Assembly: GCA_002786025.1 (NCBI GenBank)
Contig: NHNW01000040.1
Span: forward strand, 310,001-374,000
Length of the DNA: 64,000 bases
Source of the DNA: Zasmidium citrigriseum
Lineage: Eukaryota > Ascomycota > Dothideomycetes > Mycosphaerellales > Mycosphaerellaceae
Direction: 5' to 3'
Below the pieces are notes generated by a model. It was not told the origin of the DNA and did no database searches. It saw only the letters and a list, made by a program, of their open reading frames with translations. Shown here one piece after another: positions 34,071 to 46,549 of this stretch. The translations under genes were made by a program, and so were the position numbers. Numbering within the stretch: position 1 is the first letter of the stretch; each line of letters begins with the position of its first letter.

Positions 34071-34119
34071 TAGTCCGCTATTAATTAGATTACCCTTTAT
34101 CTGTTATTCGAATCGCTAC

Positions 34120-37100
34120 TTCCCTAGCGCCTACTCTTATAATACTATAGTAGCCTCTTTTCCTACTACTAACCTCTTTACTACTATTTAGGCTAGATAA
34201 GCGTTCGAAATTATCTATTTAGACCCCTACCGATTTAACGATTTTGCTTCGTAAGCTAGTACTAGGGTACGACGTACCGGTATCTAGAGATACATAAGGC
34301 CTATCGAGATAATTTAGGTTCCTATCGATACTTAATACTTTATAGATATACGTTAGGTTTACTTCGACTCTAAACCTTAGGAACCTATATTCCCTAACTT
34401 CCTAGAAGTCGACGTACCTATCGATAGCGAGGAGGTTAACTAGATATAGTAGCTCCGTTACTAGTATACTATCGATAGGTATAACGCTACTATCCTCTAC
34501 TTTAACTATAAATAGGAGGCCTAGTCCCGTTTTATTACTAATAAGAGGGACTAGAAGGCGTATCTTAACTAGACTATCCCTAGCTAGTATTCTAAGGTAC
34601 TTAGTCGCCTCTAGACGATTAATAAATAGTAGTAGTATATCTATTCTTAGCTTAAACCCTCCCTAGATAACTAGAACTACTAGCTTTAGAATATATATAA
34701 TAACCTAATATAGGGACTAAAGACTAACGACTATAAGACCTTCGTTACCTTATAGAATAACTACTAGCTAAAGCTCGATACGGCTAATTATCCCCTATTA
34801 CCTTAGGCCTTTTATAACTTCTATAATATAGTTAAAGCCTAGATCGACCTTACCTAGAGACGTCTAATTACTTAGATAGCCTAAAGCTTTAAGGAGAGGA
34901 TTACTATATATAGGGACTTTCTTCGCTACTACCTAGTTAGTCTTACGAAGGACGTCTTTCTTAATATAGTCTTCTAGGCGGGTACTACTAAGCTATCTTC
35001 GACTATTTAGGATAGCCTACCTAATAATAATAGAGGAATCGACCTTCCGCCTAAGCGTGCCTCTCGACGACTCTATTAGCGCTATAGGGGTCTAACTATT
35101 AAGAAAATTACTAGTAAGCTACTATATAAGGCCTATAACCGCCTAGGAGACTATAAGATTATTAACTATACCTTTCGCCCTACTTAGAAGGATATAATAG
35201 CTAAATAGAAGTAATAGCTCTACTACTACTAGAAGTACTACTATAAGTACCTCTCCTTCTACTATCGATAGGCTAAATAATATAGGGACCTAGTAGCCTA
35301 GGTAATCTAGATAGTATCTTAGACCTAGTCGTCTACTTCGAGGGAGATTAGTAATCTCGATACTAATATAGGGAAGCTTAGCGTTAACTTTCTAAGAGTT
35401 AATAAGGCTCTACCGCCCCCTAATCCTTATACCTTAGTATAGATCCGCTCTATAGTAATATATATAGAGTCTTATAACCTTATAGCTAAATAGTTACTCG
35501 ACTCTAGCTCTAATACCTATATTATTAATAACCCTATACTAGCTAGCTTTAAAGTAGAGAGTATACCCTATAATACTATTATCTATACGGGTAATAGTAT
35601 TCTCTATATAGTTACGAAGGGTCGAGCTAAGATACTCCTAAAAGCTATTAATAGGTAGATACTCTACCTAAACTTAAAGGATATCCTCTATATACCTAGC
35701 TTCTATACTAATATCGTCTCTAGCCCGAAGATATACCTCTCTAGACTTTACCTTAATAAGCGTACTAATACCTAGTATAATAGGTAGAACCGACTAGTCT
35801 CGTAGCTACGCTATTACTAGGGCTACCCCTATCTTAATATAGTAGTACCTAGCCCTTCCTCTACTTAGTTCTAAGTATATAAATAGCCGCTAACGAGAGA
35901 CGGTCGTCCTCTAATAGTAGCCTAGGTTACTACCTAATAATAGGATAATACTCGCTATATTTAGACCTTTACGGTATAGAGTAGTAGGTACCTACTTCCT
36001 AAAAGGTACCTTACTAGTAAATAATAGTACTAGCTATTTAGTTATATTAGGGGAGACTGTATTACTTACCTTCTAGATACTATTACTAATATAATCGTAG
36101 CTAACGGTACTCTAGCCCCTCTAACTAAGGAATATAAGGTATATACTCTATCTAAAGCCTATAAGTAGATCTCTAGAAGGAAGCTAGTTCGTATATACCT
36201 ACCTACCCCTTTCTTAGATATCGTAATAGATATTATTTACCTCGATTAAGCCTATAATAGGGATAACTACCTCCTATACGCCTATAATATCTATACGTAT
36301 ATATACTTCGTATAGATAATACTAACCTATAACTAGAATACTATATTAGAGTTCTATAAGGAGCTAATTCGCTTTATATAGGCCCTTAGCCGCGAGCTTA
36401 TTATCCTTTAGGCCGATAACGACTTAGTATTTAGTATTACCTTCTACTCGAAGGTACGACGAAGCGGTATTAGCCTTAATCTTATAGTACTATATACCCC
36501 TAAGTAGGATCCTATAGAGTAAGTAGGTACGCTACTTATTACTATAGCTAGGTATCTAATAATCTAGGCGAACCTACTAGAGAACCTCTAGCTAGAGATA
36601 GTAGCTATAGTAGCGTTTATTCTAAATCGATCCCTAACGAAAGGCCTAGAGTAGAAGACTCCTATTAAGGTTACTACTAGTCGGGCCCTATTTATAGTAT
36701 ATATACGAGTAGTAGGTTCCCGTTCTTACGCCTACTATATAAACTTAAAGGATCCCTTAAGGAAGGCTAAGATAGCGCCTCGTACCTATATAGGCTACCT
36801 AGTAAAGTTTAAAGGCTATAGTATCTATCGGATCTAGATCTCCTCCTTACGTAAAGTTATCTAAACTCGTAATATTATCTTTAACGAGGACTAGGTATAT
36901 TAGGGAGCCTATAATTTTAACGTAGAGTAGATATTTCTAAATAAACTATAATTTAATATTACTCTTTAGCCTCCCCGCCTATCCTTTACTAATTAATTTA
37001 ATAATCTCCTACTATTTAGTTAGGACTACGATATCTACTAGATAGAGATTATACCTAGCCTAGTACTAGTAATAGCGGAAGATCTTCGACTAGCTATACC

Positions 37101-39120
37101 TATTAATAGAGGACCCTCTATAGCTATTCCTTCTAAAAGCCTAGTTAAGATAGAGTACCCCTATAGCTACTATAATAAGCCTATAAAGGAGGATATCTAC
37201 TTCCCTCTAGTACTCTAGGACCCTATCTTTCTACTCGAATATACCCTAGGTCTATATTAATACTAGCCGGTACCTTCTAATCGCTAGGCTCTTTCTCTAC
37301 TATCTATCCCTACCTCGCTTCTATAGTATATACGCCTACTAGAGGTAGACTTTAAGGCTAAACTCCTTCTACGCCTAAAGAAGCCTCGAGTTACTAACTA
37401 CCTAGCGGCGTTTATAGTAGAAGTAGCCTAAGTTATAATAGAGGAATACGCCTATAAGGTTAATATTTAAACTCTCCTACCCGTCTCTTATCGATAGGAA
37501 TAGGTCCTTAAATATAAGTTTATAGCTAAATTTTAAATCGTAACTAAAGAGGAGTAGAAGAAAGCCTATTAGATAGGAACCTAGTATAAAGTTAATAAAT
37601 CTAAGGCGCTAACTAAACTAGTTCCCCTTACCTAGGTCTAGATATATAAAGCGGACGAGAATAACCTCTTAACTAAGTTTAAGGCGAGACTCTACGCTAG
37701 GGGCGACCTTTAGGAGACTCTAAATAATACCTATACTATAACGCTCCCTACGAGAGTTTTCCGCCTATTAATTACGATTATTACGTACTTCGACCTCGAA
37801 ACTATTTAGCTTAATACTATTAATACCTTCCTTAACGCCGACCTTCTAGTACCTATCTATCTTCGCCCGCCTAAACCGTTTTAGAAACTAGGGGTACTCC
37901 TAAAGTACGTTAAAGTATTATATAGGTTTAAGGAAGTACCGAACCTATAGTATAACCTCCTAAGGGAGACGCTTAAGGAACTTAGTTTTATATAGGTAGT
38001 AGAGTACCTCTACGTAAAGGGACGAGTATTAATCTTCTTCTTTATAGACGATATTATACTAGCCTTCTAGAATAAGGACTATAAGGAGGCCCTTTAGGTC
38101 TAATATAACCTAATAGCTCGCTTTACGATACGGAAGATAGGACCCCTAAAGTAGTTCTATAGGATCCGGATTACTCGTAATCGTACTCTCCGCCGGATCT
38201 AGCTTAATTAGGCTATATATATCGACCGTATAGTAGTACGTTTTCCCCTAAATATTATACGAAAGGTAGAAACTCTCCTACTCTATAGTTTCGATAGAGT
38301 ACCTAGCCTAGCGCTAGAGAATACTACCCGTACGAAGGAATATTATAGCCTAGTTAGTAGCCTAAACTTTACTACTATTTAGATACGGCTAGATATTACT
38401 TTCGCGACCTCTCTACTAGTATAGTACCTAAAGAACCCCTCTCCTATATATCTTAGAGCGGCTTAGTATCTACTTCGGTATCTCTAGTATATAAAATTAT
38501 TAAGCCTAGCGTATAGGGCGACTAAGGCTAATACCGACCTTAAGGAGTTCTTTAGAGCGTCTAATACTTCTTATACGGATAATACTCTTACCTAGCGCTC
38601 CTCTAAGGGTTTCCTCTTTATACTATTTAGTAGGCCTATCGATTAGAAGGCCTATAGGTAGAGGATAGTTACGAAATTAAGTATAGAGGTAGAACTCTAC
38701 TCTATAAGCTATACTAGAACGGAACTTATCTAGTAGATCCGTTTACTAGAGGCTATTAACCTAAAATTAGATCGTTCGCTAGTTCTTTTCTATAATAACC
38801 TATAAACCCTTCGTATAATTACTATACTTACCGGAAGAATTAATATAAGGATACGATATATAGATATATAGTAATACTAGCTATAAGAACGATATCTTAC
38901 TAGTAAATTAAAGGTTAACTAGCTAGAAACTACCCGTATACTAGCTAATAGGCTTACGAAGCTCCTAACGCTACTAAAGTATCGATAATTTATCCGCTAA
39001 TTATATATAGAGGACGTTAATAACCTAGGGGGTACCGATAAGAAGGATAATACCTACCTAATACTTACTAAGGCGGTAGATAATAACCTAGAGCCTAATA
39101 AGATATTTTAAGACTTAGGC
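34120..39120 (+). pseudogene. RIP-killed gag-pol of element 2
   Basis: A Gag-like part lies at about 34250-35300 and a protease remnant (YTGNS) near 35590. Integrase lies at about 36150-36900 with decayed acidic residues near 36225 and 36415. Reverse transcriptase lies at about 37550-38100, with FLNADL near 37830, VLYRFKEVP near 37915 and FIDDIILAF near 38045. RNase H lies at about 38500-39000, with SSKGFLF near 38600 and ELYS near 38690. The frame is broken by many TAG/TAA codons. Confidence 0.88.
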
Positions 39121-39300
39121 TTAGTATTACGTAATAACCCCTAAAAGGAAGATTTACTTATATACTTTTATATAAAGGACGATTCTACCCTATAATTAGC
39201 CTACTAAAAGATTCTAGGGAGTAGTCTATACGCTCTACTTATATTACCCTTAATAATTTAAGCCTTCTACTACTCTAAACTAACTTAAACCTTTACGTAA

Positions 39301-40800
39301 CTAACTATCGCTCTACCTTCTACCTACTATCTACCTCTACTCTACCTATCCGCCTAATATACTACTCTCTAGCCGATACTACTACCTCTAGTAAGCCTCT
39401 CTAGTCGTAATATAGCTAATAACTAAGAGCCTAGTTATTAGACTACCCTAGCTACTAAGCGTAAGCCTTCTCCTACTCTATTTTATAAGGACGAGAAAAG
39501 ATTCCGCTCTAAGGATACCTAGGAGGATATCGCCTACCTAAATATTAAGATTTAGAATAACCGCCCTCTTACTAAGGCTAAGAAAGGCTACTATAATACC
39601 TATATTACTAAGGCTTACGCTAAGCGCTACGCTACTACTACTAAGGCTAAGGATAATACTAAGAGTAAGGTTTAGGATAATAGCGAGCCTAAGAAGGAGA
39701 TTAAGGAGGAGTTTAAGGAGGTAATTAAGGATAAGGATAGTAAAGATAAGGACGCCTCTAGTAGCGACGTTAAGGAGGATATCGATAATAATACTAGTAT
39801 TAAGGGAGAACTTCTCTCTATCTCCCTCTTCTACCTAAATGCCGCCTTAAGAAGCGCCTACTACGACGATAACCTCTACCTCCTTAAGCTACTAGTCGAT
39901 AACGATACTAAGTCTCGTCGCCGCTATAAGGCCGCTAATAACCTAGCGCCCCTCTCTACTAGTAAGTCTAAGCTAGTACTCGCCTATTCCTTATCTATAT
40001 AGCTAGATACGACCTTCTACGCTCCTCCCTATAAGATAGCTCTCCCTAAGACTACTACTAAGGTATACTACGTCCTCTCTAAGTAGCGCTTAGCCGCTAA
40101 GTAGGCGCCTAACCGCTAGAAGGGTAAATTATTCGCCTCCCTTAGTCGCGCTATATTTAGGGTATATACTAGCGCTAAGCTAGCTAAACTTAAGTTTAAG
40201 AACCTCTATAGTAGTAACGAGGTTATTCTTAAACTTAAGAGTAAGCTCTAGAACGTCTACTACCTCCTTAGTAAGGCTTAGCTCTATAACTACCTTAACG
40301 CTCTCGATATAGTTAAAGACGACCTCCTCGCTATTAGTTAGTACCTTAACTCTAGTACCGACCTTACTAAAGAAGAGTAGGAGTACTATAAGATTACTAA
40401 CTCTAACCCTAACGCTATAGGTAAGCTTCTCGATAAGATTATTAACCGCCTAGTTAAGGGCCCTATCCCCCCTACTCTATCTAGTAAGATTAGTAAGTAT
40501 AAGCTCCTTAATAATAAGAAAGATACCTTCTCTTCTAAGCGCTAGTAGTAGTCCTCCCCTCTATATTATACTCTTAACGTTAGTATCTAGTACGTTAAGA
40601 AGGTTATAGCTAACGAGACCGAGCGCCTTAAGAACTCGCTTAACTTCGACCTCTATAAGCTAGATTAGGCTAATAGGAAGTCTACCTAGTCTATTATTAC
40701 TTAATATAGTAATAATATTATCTCCTATATTAAGAATATAATAGCTAGCCGCTATTAGTATAGGTCTATTTTTAGATTAGGCTATACTTTTACCTTCTCT
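39301..40800 (+). pseudogene. Extra 3' coding region of element 2 (unrecognised)
   Basis: Downstream of RNase H, in the same frame, about 450-500 codons read as a protein if TAG/TAA are allowed. The middle is Lys/Glu/Asp-rich (for example KKEIKEEFKEVIKDKDSKDK near 39700). The rest is mixed, with helix-like stretches up to 40796. It ends at the purine tract. Whether it was fused to Pol or a separate ORF cannot be told, because a stop between them would also look like TAA. I recognise no domain. Copia elements normally end soon after RNase H. Confidence 0.6.
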
Positions 40801-40807
40801 AAGGGGG
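40801..40807 (+). other. Polypurine tract of element 2
   Basis: AAGGGGG lies directly before the TG of the 3' LTR. Confidence 0.85.
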
Positions 40808-41022
40808 TGTATTAGCCTTATATAGGCTACCTAGGTAGGCCTATTATAGTATATTTTACTTTTAGAGGATTTAGTACTAGATATAGTATATTCGGTGTTT
40901 TTATAGGTTTTTCGGCGTTTTTAGGTAGATAGGTGACCTCTGTATATAGTCACCGGCTAATACTACCTAAATACGATCATAGTTATTGTCTTATGCATAT
41001 TAGTGTTAGTGCTCTTCTCACA
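40808..41022 (+). repeat. 3' LTR of element 2 (215 bp)
   Basis: The inner half is converted to TA-rich sequence and the outer half, from about 40930, keeps GTGACC, GTCACC and TTATGCAT. It is followed by GGTCA at 41023-41027. Confidence 0.93.
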
Positions 41023-41027
41023 GGTCA

Positions 41028-41324
41028 GGACCAATCGCCGGGTTGCCGACGCAGCGAGCTTTCTCGTTCAATGTTCTTCCGCCAATTGTACCAGCAACTC
41101 GTATCTTTGGGACATCATTGTGCCGGCATCGTGCGCCCCTCCCTCCACTGCGGGAGGTGGGCTGACGATTGATGATGGTGCTTGCCATGGCAAAGGCTTA
41201 TATTCAAGCAGTACCTGTCGATCTTCTGGCCAGGATAAGTTGCAGTTTCCTTTTCTATATCGCCACTGCTGCTTTACTTTCGATTGCCGACTACTGCTAC
41301 ACTGATCATTCCAGGTTGACGAAG
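41028..41324. other. Spacer and probable promoter of the dehydratase gene
   Basis: About 300 bp of ordinary sequence between element 2 and the next start codon. The element therefore sits within a few hundred bases of a live-looking gene's promoter. Nothing else was recognised. Confidence 0.4.
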
Positions 41325-42724
41325 ATGGTGACGATTACGGGTGCCACGACGAGGGATGTCAGGTTTCCTGTGAGTCGTCAACGCTTCTCTGCTGGGTACC
41401 TCTTGCTGATGGAACGGTACAGACCTCCCTCGACAAGACCGGCAGCGATGCCATGAACGCCGCCGGCGACTACTCCGCCGCCTACTGCATCCTCCACACC
41501 GACTCCTCCCACAGCGGCCACGGCATGACCTTCACCATCGGCCGAGGCAACGAAATCGTCTGCCAGGCAATCTCCGCCCTCGCCGAACGCGTTAAAGGCA
41601 AGAAGCTCGAAGACCTCGTAGCCGACTGGGGCAAGACCTGGCGCTACCTCGTCTCCGACTCGCACCTCCGCTGGATAGGCCCCGAAAAAGGCGTCATACA
41701 CCTCGCGTTGGGGAGCTTGGTCAATGCGATTTGGGACCTTTGGGCGAAGGTCCTGGGGAAGCCGGTTTGGAGGATTGTGGCGGAGATGACGCCCGAGGAG
41801 TTTGTGAGGTGTATTGATTTTCGGTATATTACGGATGCGATTACGCCGGAGGAGGCGGTGGAGATGTTGAGGGGGTTGGAGAGTGGGAAGGCAAAGAGGA
41901 TGGAGGAGGCGGAGAGGAATCGGGCTGTGCCGGCTTATACGACTAGTGCTGGGTGGTTGGGGTATGGAGAGGAGAAGATGAAGGCCCTCTTACAAGAGAC
42001 GGTCAACCAGGGATATCGACATTTCAAGTTGAAGGTTGGCACGAGTGTCGAGCAGGATAAGCAGAGACTGAGCATTGCGAGGAGTGTGATTGGGTATGAC
42101 AAGGGGAACGTGTTGATGGTGGATGCGAATCAGGTGTGGAGTGTGCCGGAGGCGATTGAGTATATGAAAGAGTTGGCGGAGTTCAAGCCTTGGTTTATTG
42201 AGGAGCCGACTTCGCCGGATGATGTTTTTGGGCATAAGGCTATTCGCGAGGCGCTGAAGCCTTATGGGATTGGGGTTGCGACGGGCGAGATGTGTCAGAA
42301 TCGGGTCATCTTCAAGCAACTTATCCAGCAAGGAGCCATCGACGTTTGCCAGATCGATGCTTGCCGTATGGGAGGCGTGAACGAGGTTCTGGCCGTGCTT
42401 CTGATCGCGAAGAAGTATGGAGTACCGATTGTACCACATTCTGGAGGCGTTGGACTGCCGGAGTACACTCAGCACTTGAGTACGATCGACTACGTTGTGG
42501 TATCTGGCAAGCTTTCTGTGCTGGAGTACGTGGATCATCTACACGAGCACTTCTACAACCCCTCGGTCATCAAGGACGGATATTACACGACGCCGACGCA
42601 GCCTGGATACTCGGTGGAGATGAAGCCGGAGTCCATGGATCGATACGAGTTCCCTGGCAAGGAGGGCGTCAGTTGGTGGCGGAGTGAAGAGGCCAAGCCT
42701 ATATTACAGGGAGAGAGGATATAG
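41325..42724 (+). CDS. Enolase-superfamily sugar-acid dehydratase (ENOSF1 / L-fuconate dehydratase type)
   Basis: Exons 41325-41369 and 41423-42724, 448 aa. The 53-nt intron has donor GTGAGT, branch TTGCTGAT and acceptor TACAG. The join gives DVRFPTSLDKTGSDAMN, the typical N-terminus of this family. Residues of the mandelate-racemase group are present: the KxK pair Lys217/Lys219 (HFKLKVG), metal ligands Asp249 (VDANQVW), Glu275 (FIEEPTSPDD) and Glu304 (ATGEMCQNR), and His354 (VPHSGGVGL) with Asp327. Such enzymes dehydrate L-fuconate, L-galactonate or related acids to 2-keto-3-deoxy acids. The exact substrate cannot be read from sequence. Codons in the middle of exon 2 are G-ending while its start is C-ending. 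Confidence 0.9.
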
Positions 42725-43117
42725 TCGGATGCTGATGGAATCTCATGCATTCCGATGCAGTTTACGGTCAACTACCTCCTCTTCCTTCGGCCTGGAATCG
42801 TCTTGGCAAGCCAGATGACATCCACCGAGTCCCGAACAAGGATCTCGTTTGCCGTCCAGAGCTTCCGCTGGTGGTGCCAGTGTGTTTACAGAGGCCTGAC
42901 GAGAAATGTAAGAATTGAAGTCGGTTAGACACGCTAAAATTTGTCACTTAGGGCTGCATTTTAGGCAACCTATTGATCCTGTATGTTGTCGATGGTGATC
43001 ATTTAGGGCTATTTTGACGTTAGTAGGGCCTTGACACCCTCTCGTTATATCTCGTTCTGTGCTTGGTTAGATTTTGGCTGTGCAAACTTACCGCTTCCAA
43101 AAGCTGCAACGGTAGCA
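42725..43117. other. Intergenic region
   Basis: This 393-bp gap between two plus-strand genes contains a 3' UTR and a promoter. No ORF, RNA gene or repeat was recognised. Confidence 0.4.
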
Positions 43118-43619
43118 ATGGCCTTTCAACCAGACTGTGAGTCTTCTTCCGAAACCGCGAAATGGCACTGACGTGCTATCTGCAGTCGCCGCCGTCTGCG
43201 AACATATCGCTCGCTCCTGGGCAGCCAGCTTCGTATCCAAAGACTACAAGATGTCGTCTCTCTTCACGCGAGAAGGAGTCTACACAGACCATCCGTTCAG
43301 AGTCACCCGTCAAGGCAGACCAGCTATTGACAAACACGTCGAAGTCTGGCTCCGTGCAAACCCCGACTTCCACGTCGCCGAGATCGCGGCCATTTGGCCA
43401 ACGCCCCAAGGCTGTGTGTTGAAGTATCTCGGGAAAGGCACCATGACGGGAGATCTTGCGGGTGTCTACAAGCCGAATGGGAAAGCTTTTGAGTTCTGGG
43501 GATACTGTGAGTTCGTGATCAGTAGGGAGGAGGGTTTGATTGAGAGGTTGGAGGAGGTTTATTGTAGGGATTATTGGGATTCGAAGGTTGATGGGTATAG
43601 GTTTGAGGCGAAGATATGA
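43118..43619 (+). CDS. SnoaL / NTF2-like fold protein
   Basis: Exons 43118-43136 and 43186-43619, 150 aa. The 49-nt intron has donor GTGAGT, branch CACTGAC and acceptor CTGCAG. It lies after only 19 coding bases, so without splicing the gene has no good ATG. The protein reads MAFQPDFAAVCEHIARSWA, then YTDHPFRVTRQGRPAIDKHV and GKAFEFWGYCEFVISREEGL, the order of a small cone-shaped NTF2-like domain. Members are ligand-binding proteins or small isomerases/hydrolases. No specific reaction can be assigned. There is no signal peptide. Confidence 0.78.
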
Positions 43620-44080
43620 GTTCATCTTGGTATTGAAGGTACAGCCCAGCCAATGCTGTGATGCTGTGCTCATTTTCCATCGGCCTTGAATCTCATCTCA
43701 GTCCTTTGCAATTATCAGTCCGTCTTCTCACGGTGGTAGTGGAAAAGTTCGACAAGTCGCCAAGTTCCGAGTCTGTTCGATTGGCACTTGGCGCTTGGTG
43801 TCCAGGTCGAGACTCCTGTGTATGCGGATGATTAGCTCAGACGCCGTATATGTGTCCAAGGCGTGTGAGATGTGAGATGGGCGGTGTCCAAACAAGAGCT
43901 GAAGTCGTCGCGAGCATCGGTCTTTCTCCACCCCGTCTCCGTTCCTTCCTGCATGTGATTGGTCAGTTGGCCTTCAGCCCCCGGACAACTTCCTTCAACA
44001 CCTGTTCACGGTTGCCTTCCCCCAAACTTCCACAAGACGACATATGGCCAAAGAAGAGATGTGATCCTGACAATTGAAGG
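43620..44080. promoter_or_regulatory. Intergenic region upstream of the Zn2Cys6 regulator
   Basis: This 461-bp gap should include the regulator's promoter and leader. No clear TATA box or conserved element could be recognised. Confidence 0.4.
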
Positions 44081-46395
44081 ATGACGAAGCTAGTGCATCG
44101 CGTGCGAGCCTTCGCTCCCAAGACAAAAAGTGGCTGCCGGACATGTCGGTAAATTCCGCCCTAGTCCTTGACGTAAGTGAATGAATGCTAAGAGCGAGTA
44201 GTCTACGGCGAGTCAAATGCGACGAAACCAAGCCAAATTGCTTGAAATGCAAAGCAGGAGACCGAAAATGCGAGTGGTTCGACAGTGCGACTCCCACTCC
44301 TCCAAGTCAATCCCCAGAGAGCGACCAGAGCGAAAAACGCATCCTTCTACCAGCTCGAAAGGCGAACTTTGTCCCCGATCCTGCAAGTGCAGATATACAG
44401 CCCTCGTCCCTTGGCTTTGGACTAGATGAACGCGAACGGTCATCGTTGGGCTTCTTCATCAACAGAACCGCCCGAGATCTTGGCTACTCGTTCCCATCCA
44501 TTGAATGGATATCTCGATCACTTCAACTTGGCCATGAGGAGCCCTCTCTACGCTACGCAATGGCCGCGTTGGGCTCAATGCACCAGGCCCGGCGTGCATA
44601 TACTCACACCTCAATGGTTGCAGTTGTTGACCACGGACATCTCAAGCATGCGCTCGACAGTTACGGCAAGGCCATGCTGTCATTGCGTCGACGCATCGAG
44701 GCTTGTTCCGTGAACGACAAAAGCCAAGCGACGAACATGATATTGCTCAGCTGCCTCCTATTCTTCTGTTTCGAGCAACTGCAAGGCGAGCAAGCTACCG
44801 CTTGTCTGCACATGCAAAAGGGACAACGAATCGTCAAGGAGCTGCTCGAGAGCCCAGACCCAGAGACACAGATTGAACCCTTTTTGAAAGCTACGTACAG
44901 CCTCTTCTCCGGATTCGAAGATATCAACTTCTCGATCTTCCAAAGTCAAGCGCCGATCCCAGGATACAGCATTGCGGACATAGCATACAACATGCCAAGC
45001 TCATTCCGCAGTTTTGAAGAGGCTAACAGGTATTTGAAGCAGCTTGAGACAGCGCGAGTAAAGCTCAAGAAGGAGCTACTCATTCTAGCAGATCGAGCGC
45101 TTGAGACGCTCGAGACGCCACCCACAGACCCAGCAGTCATACTTTGCCTACAACACTGCTTGAGCCGATCGGTCGATATCAGCAATCGCGAAGATCTGAC
45201 GAGGGACATCCATGCACTTCAATACGGGTATGATGCGTGGTTGTCAGCCTTTGGCAATACTACGAGAGAAGTTGGCGGCTCGTCTCATGCGTGGGCAGTC
45301 ATTCGAATGCAATGTCTGATCAGCCGCTTCAGTATTCGCACCACCAGAGAGCCCTCGGAGAAGGTATGCGATCTCTACGAGAACGACTTCACTGAGGTAC
45401 TGGACCTTGCCGAACAATGCCTTCTGGTCTATCCTTCCACCACCGACCTGCTGACTAGCCTGTCTGGGGTATTGAGTAACTCAGGATACGGCCTCGCTCT
45501 CAGTACAGACTTACTTCCTCATATTGCATTATGCGGATTCAAATCGCGGTGCTCCGCAACGAGGCTCAGAGCTATTAATCTTTTGACCGTCGCAAATAAA
45601 CACGATGGCGTCTATCAGAGTGCCATACTCGCAAGATTTGTTCGACGCCCGATGACTTGCGAAGTGGAGCGAGCCATGTTGCTTGGGTATTTCCCCGGTC
45701 CAGACGGCTTCGAAGCCAGTCAGATACCTGAGGAGGCACGAGTCGCCGATTCAGTCTTCGCACAAGTGAAGTATCGACCGCGATGCATCAACATGATCTC
45801 CTGTCGCTACGCTTGCAATGAAGATGGAGAGTCAAGACTTGAGATCACAGAAGACATCTGTGACCTATTCACAGGCACCGATGTGTCCAGCACGACTTAC
45901 GACATTCCGACCCCAAAGTCATGTCAGCAGGCTATCGCATATACGGGCACGGGATACATGATACCTTCACCTTCGTCCAGTGATCCCAGTGGACCGCAAA
46001 GCGAATCATCATGTCCCTCGGCAGATGCTGTTCAAAACTTCTTGCCCATGCATCCATTCCCAACGGAAAAGAAGGGCCCGACATACCTAGGCTATGGACA
46101 ACTGTCTTCCGCCGATCGATCAGCACCTGCGAACATGCATCCGATGTTCTCGATGGGAAAGGACTCGAAGTATTCTCCATGGAAGCAATATCCTGTAGCA
46201 GATTATGAGAGGAAACCGCCTTACTCCAATTGCTGGCCTTTGAAGAACTATCCCAAGTCGATAAGGATACCGGCTGGGTCGATGCCAGAGGGGCCGTCGA
46301 GAACGGAAGGGACTTTGCAGTCCGTCACGTCGAAAGGAAACATGACTCCTTCGGGCAAGAAGGCTGGGAGAATTCCGATCATGCACTGCCCTTGA
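44081..46395 (+). CDS. Zn2Cys6 binuclear-cluster transcription factor
   Basis: Exons 44081-44148 and 44202-46395, 753 aa. The 53-nt intron has donor GTAAAT, branch TGCTAAG and acceptor GAGTAG. It splits codon 23 inside the zinc cluster, a placement common in this family. The cluster is Cys19, 22, 29, 36, 39, 46, with the DNA-contact loop RRVKCDETKPNC. The middle region (residues about 100-520) is alpha-helical and resembles fungal_trans_2-type domains of C6 regulators (MAALGSMHQARRAY, LLSCLLFFCFEQLQGEQATA). The last 130 residues are Ser/Pro-rich. No neighbouring biosynthetic cluster points to a target; the closest enzymes are the dehydratase and the NTF2-like protein upstream. Confidence 0.88.
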
Positions 46396-46498
46396 AATGA
46401 GAGGCTGAGCAATAAACTCCACTTTGATCGCGAGTAGACGCTTGCTGGCGGCCTCTTTGGCTAGCTGCATCCACTGACGCTGTACAGCGAGGTGGGGC

Positions 46499-46506
46499 GT
46501 ATAAAT
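46499..46506 (+). promoter_or_regulatory. Possible TATA box of the CorA-like gene
   Basis: GTATAAAT lies about 45-50 bp before the proposed start codon and is followed by a CT-rich leader, a usual fungal core-promoter arrangement. Only the motif and spacing support it. Confidence 0.35.
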
Positions 46507-46549
46507 TCAGCCTCACTTTCTCATGCAGTCTCTACCTCACATTTGCAAC

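Larger units (their letters stand above)
33848..41022 (+). mobile_element. Ty1/Copia LTR retrotransposon, element 2, full length, RIP-inactivated
   Basis: A 7175-bp element with LTRs of 213 and 215 bp, starting TG and ending CA (TA in the decayed left copy). Its flanks, primer-binding site and purine tract all agree on the plus strand. The decayed frame gives Gag, protease, integrase, reverse transcriptase and RNase H in Copia order, then a further 1.5 kb of coding-like sequence before the purine tract. CA and TG dinucleotides are nearly gone from the interior and the stops are TAG/TAA, as in element 1. It differs from element 1 in LTR sequence and length, and so belongs to a different family. 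Confidence 0.95.
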
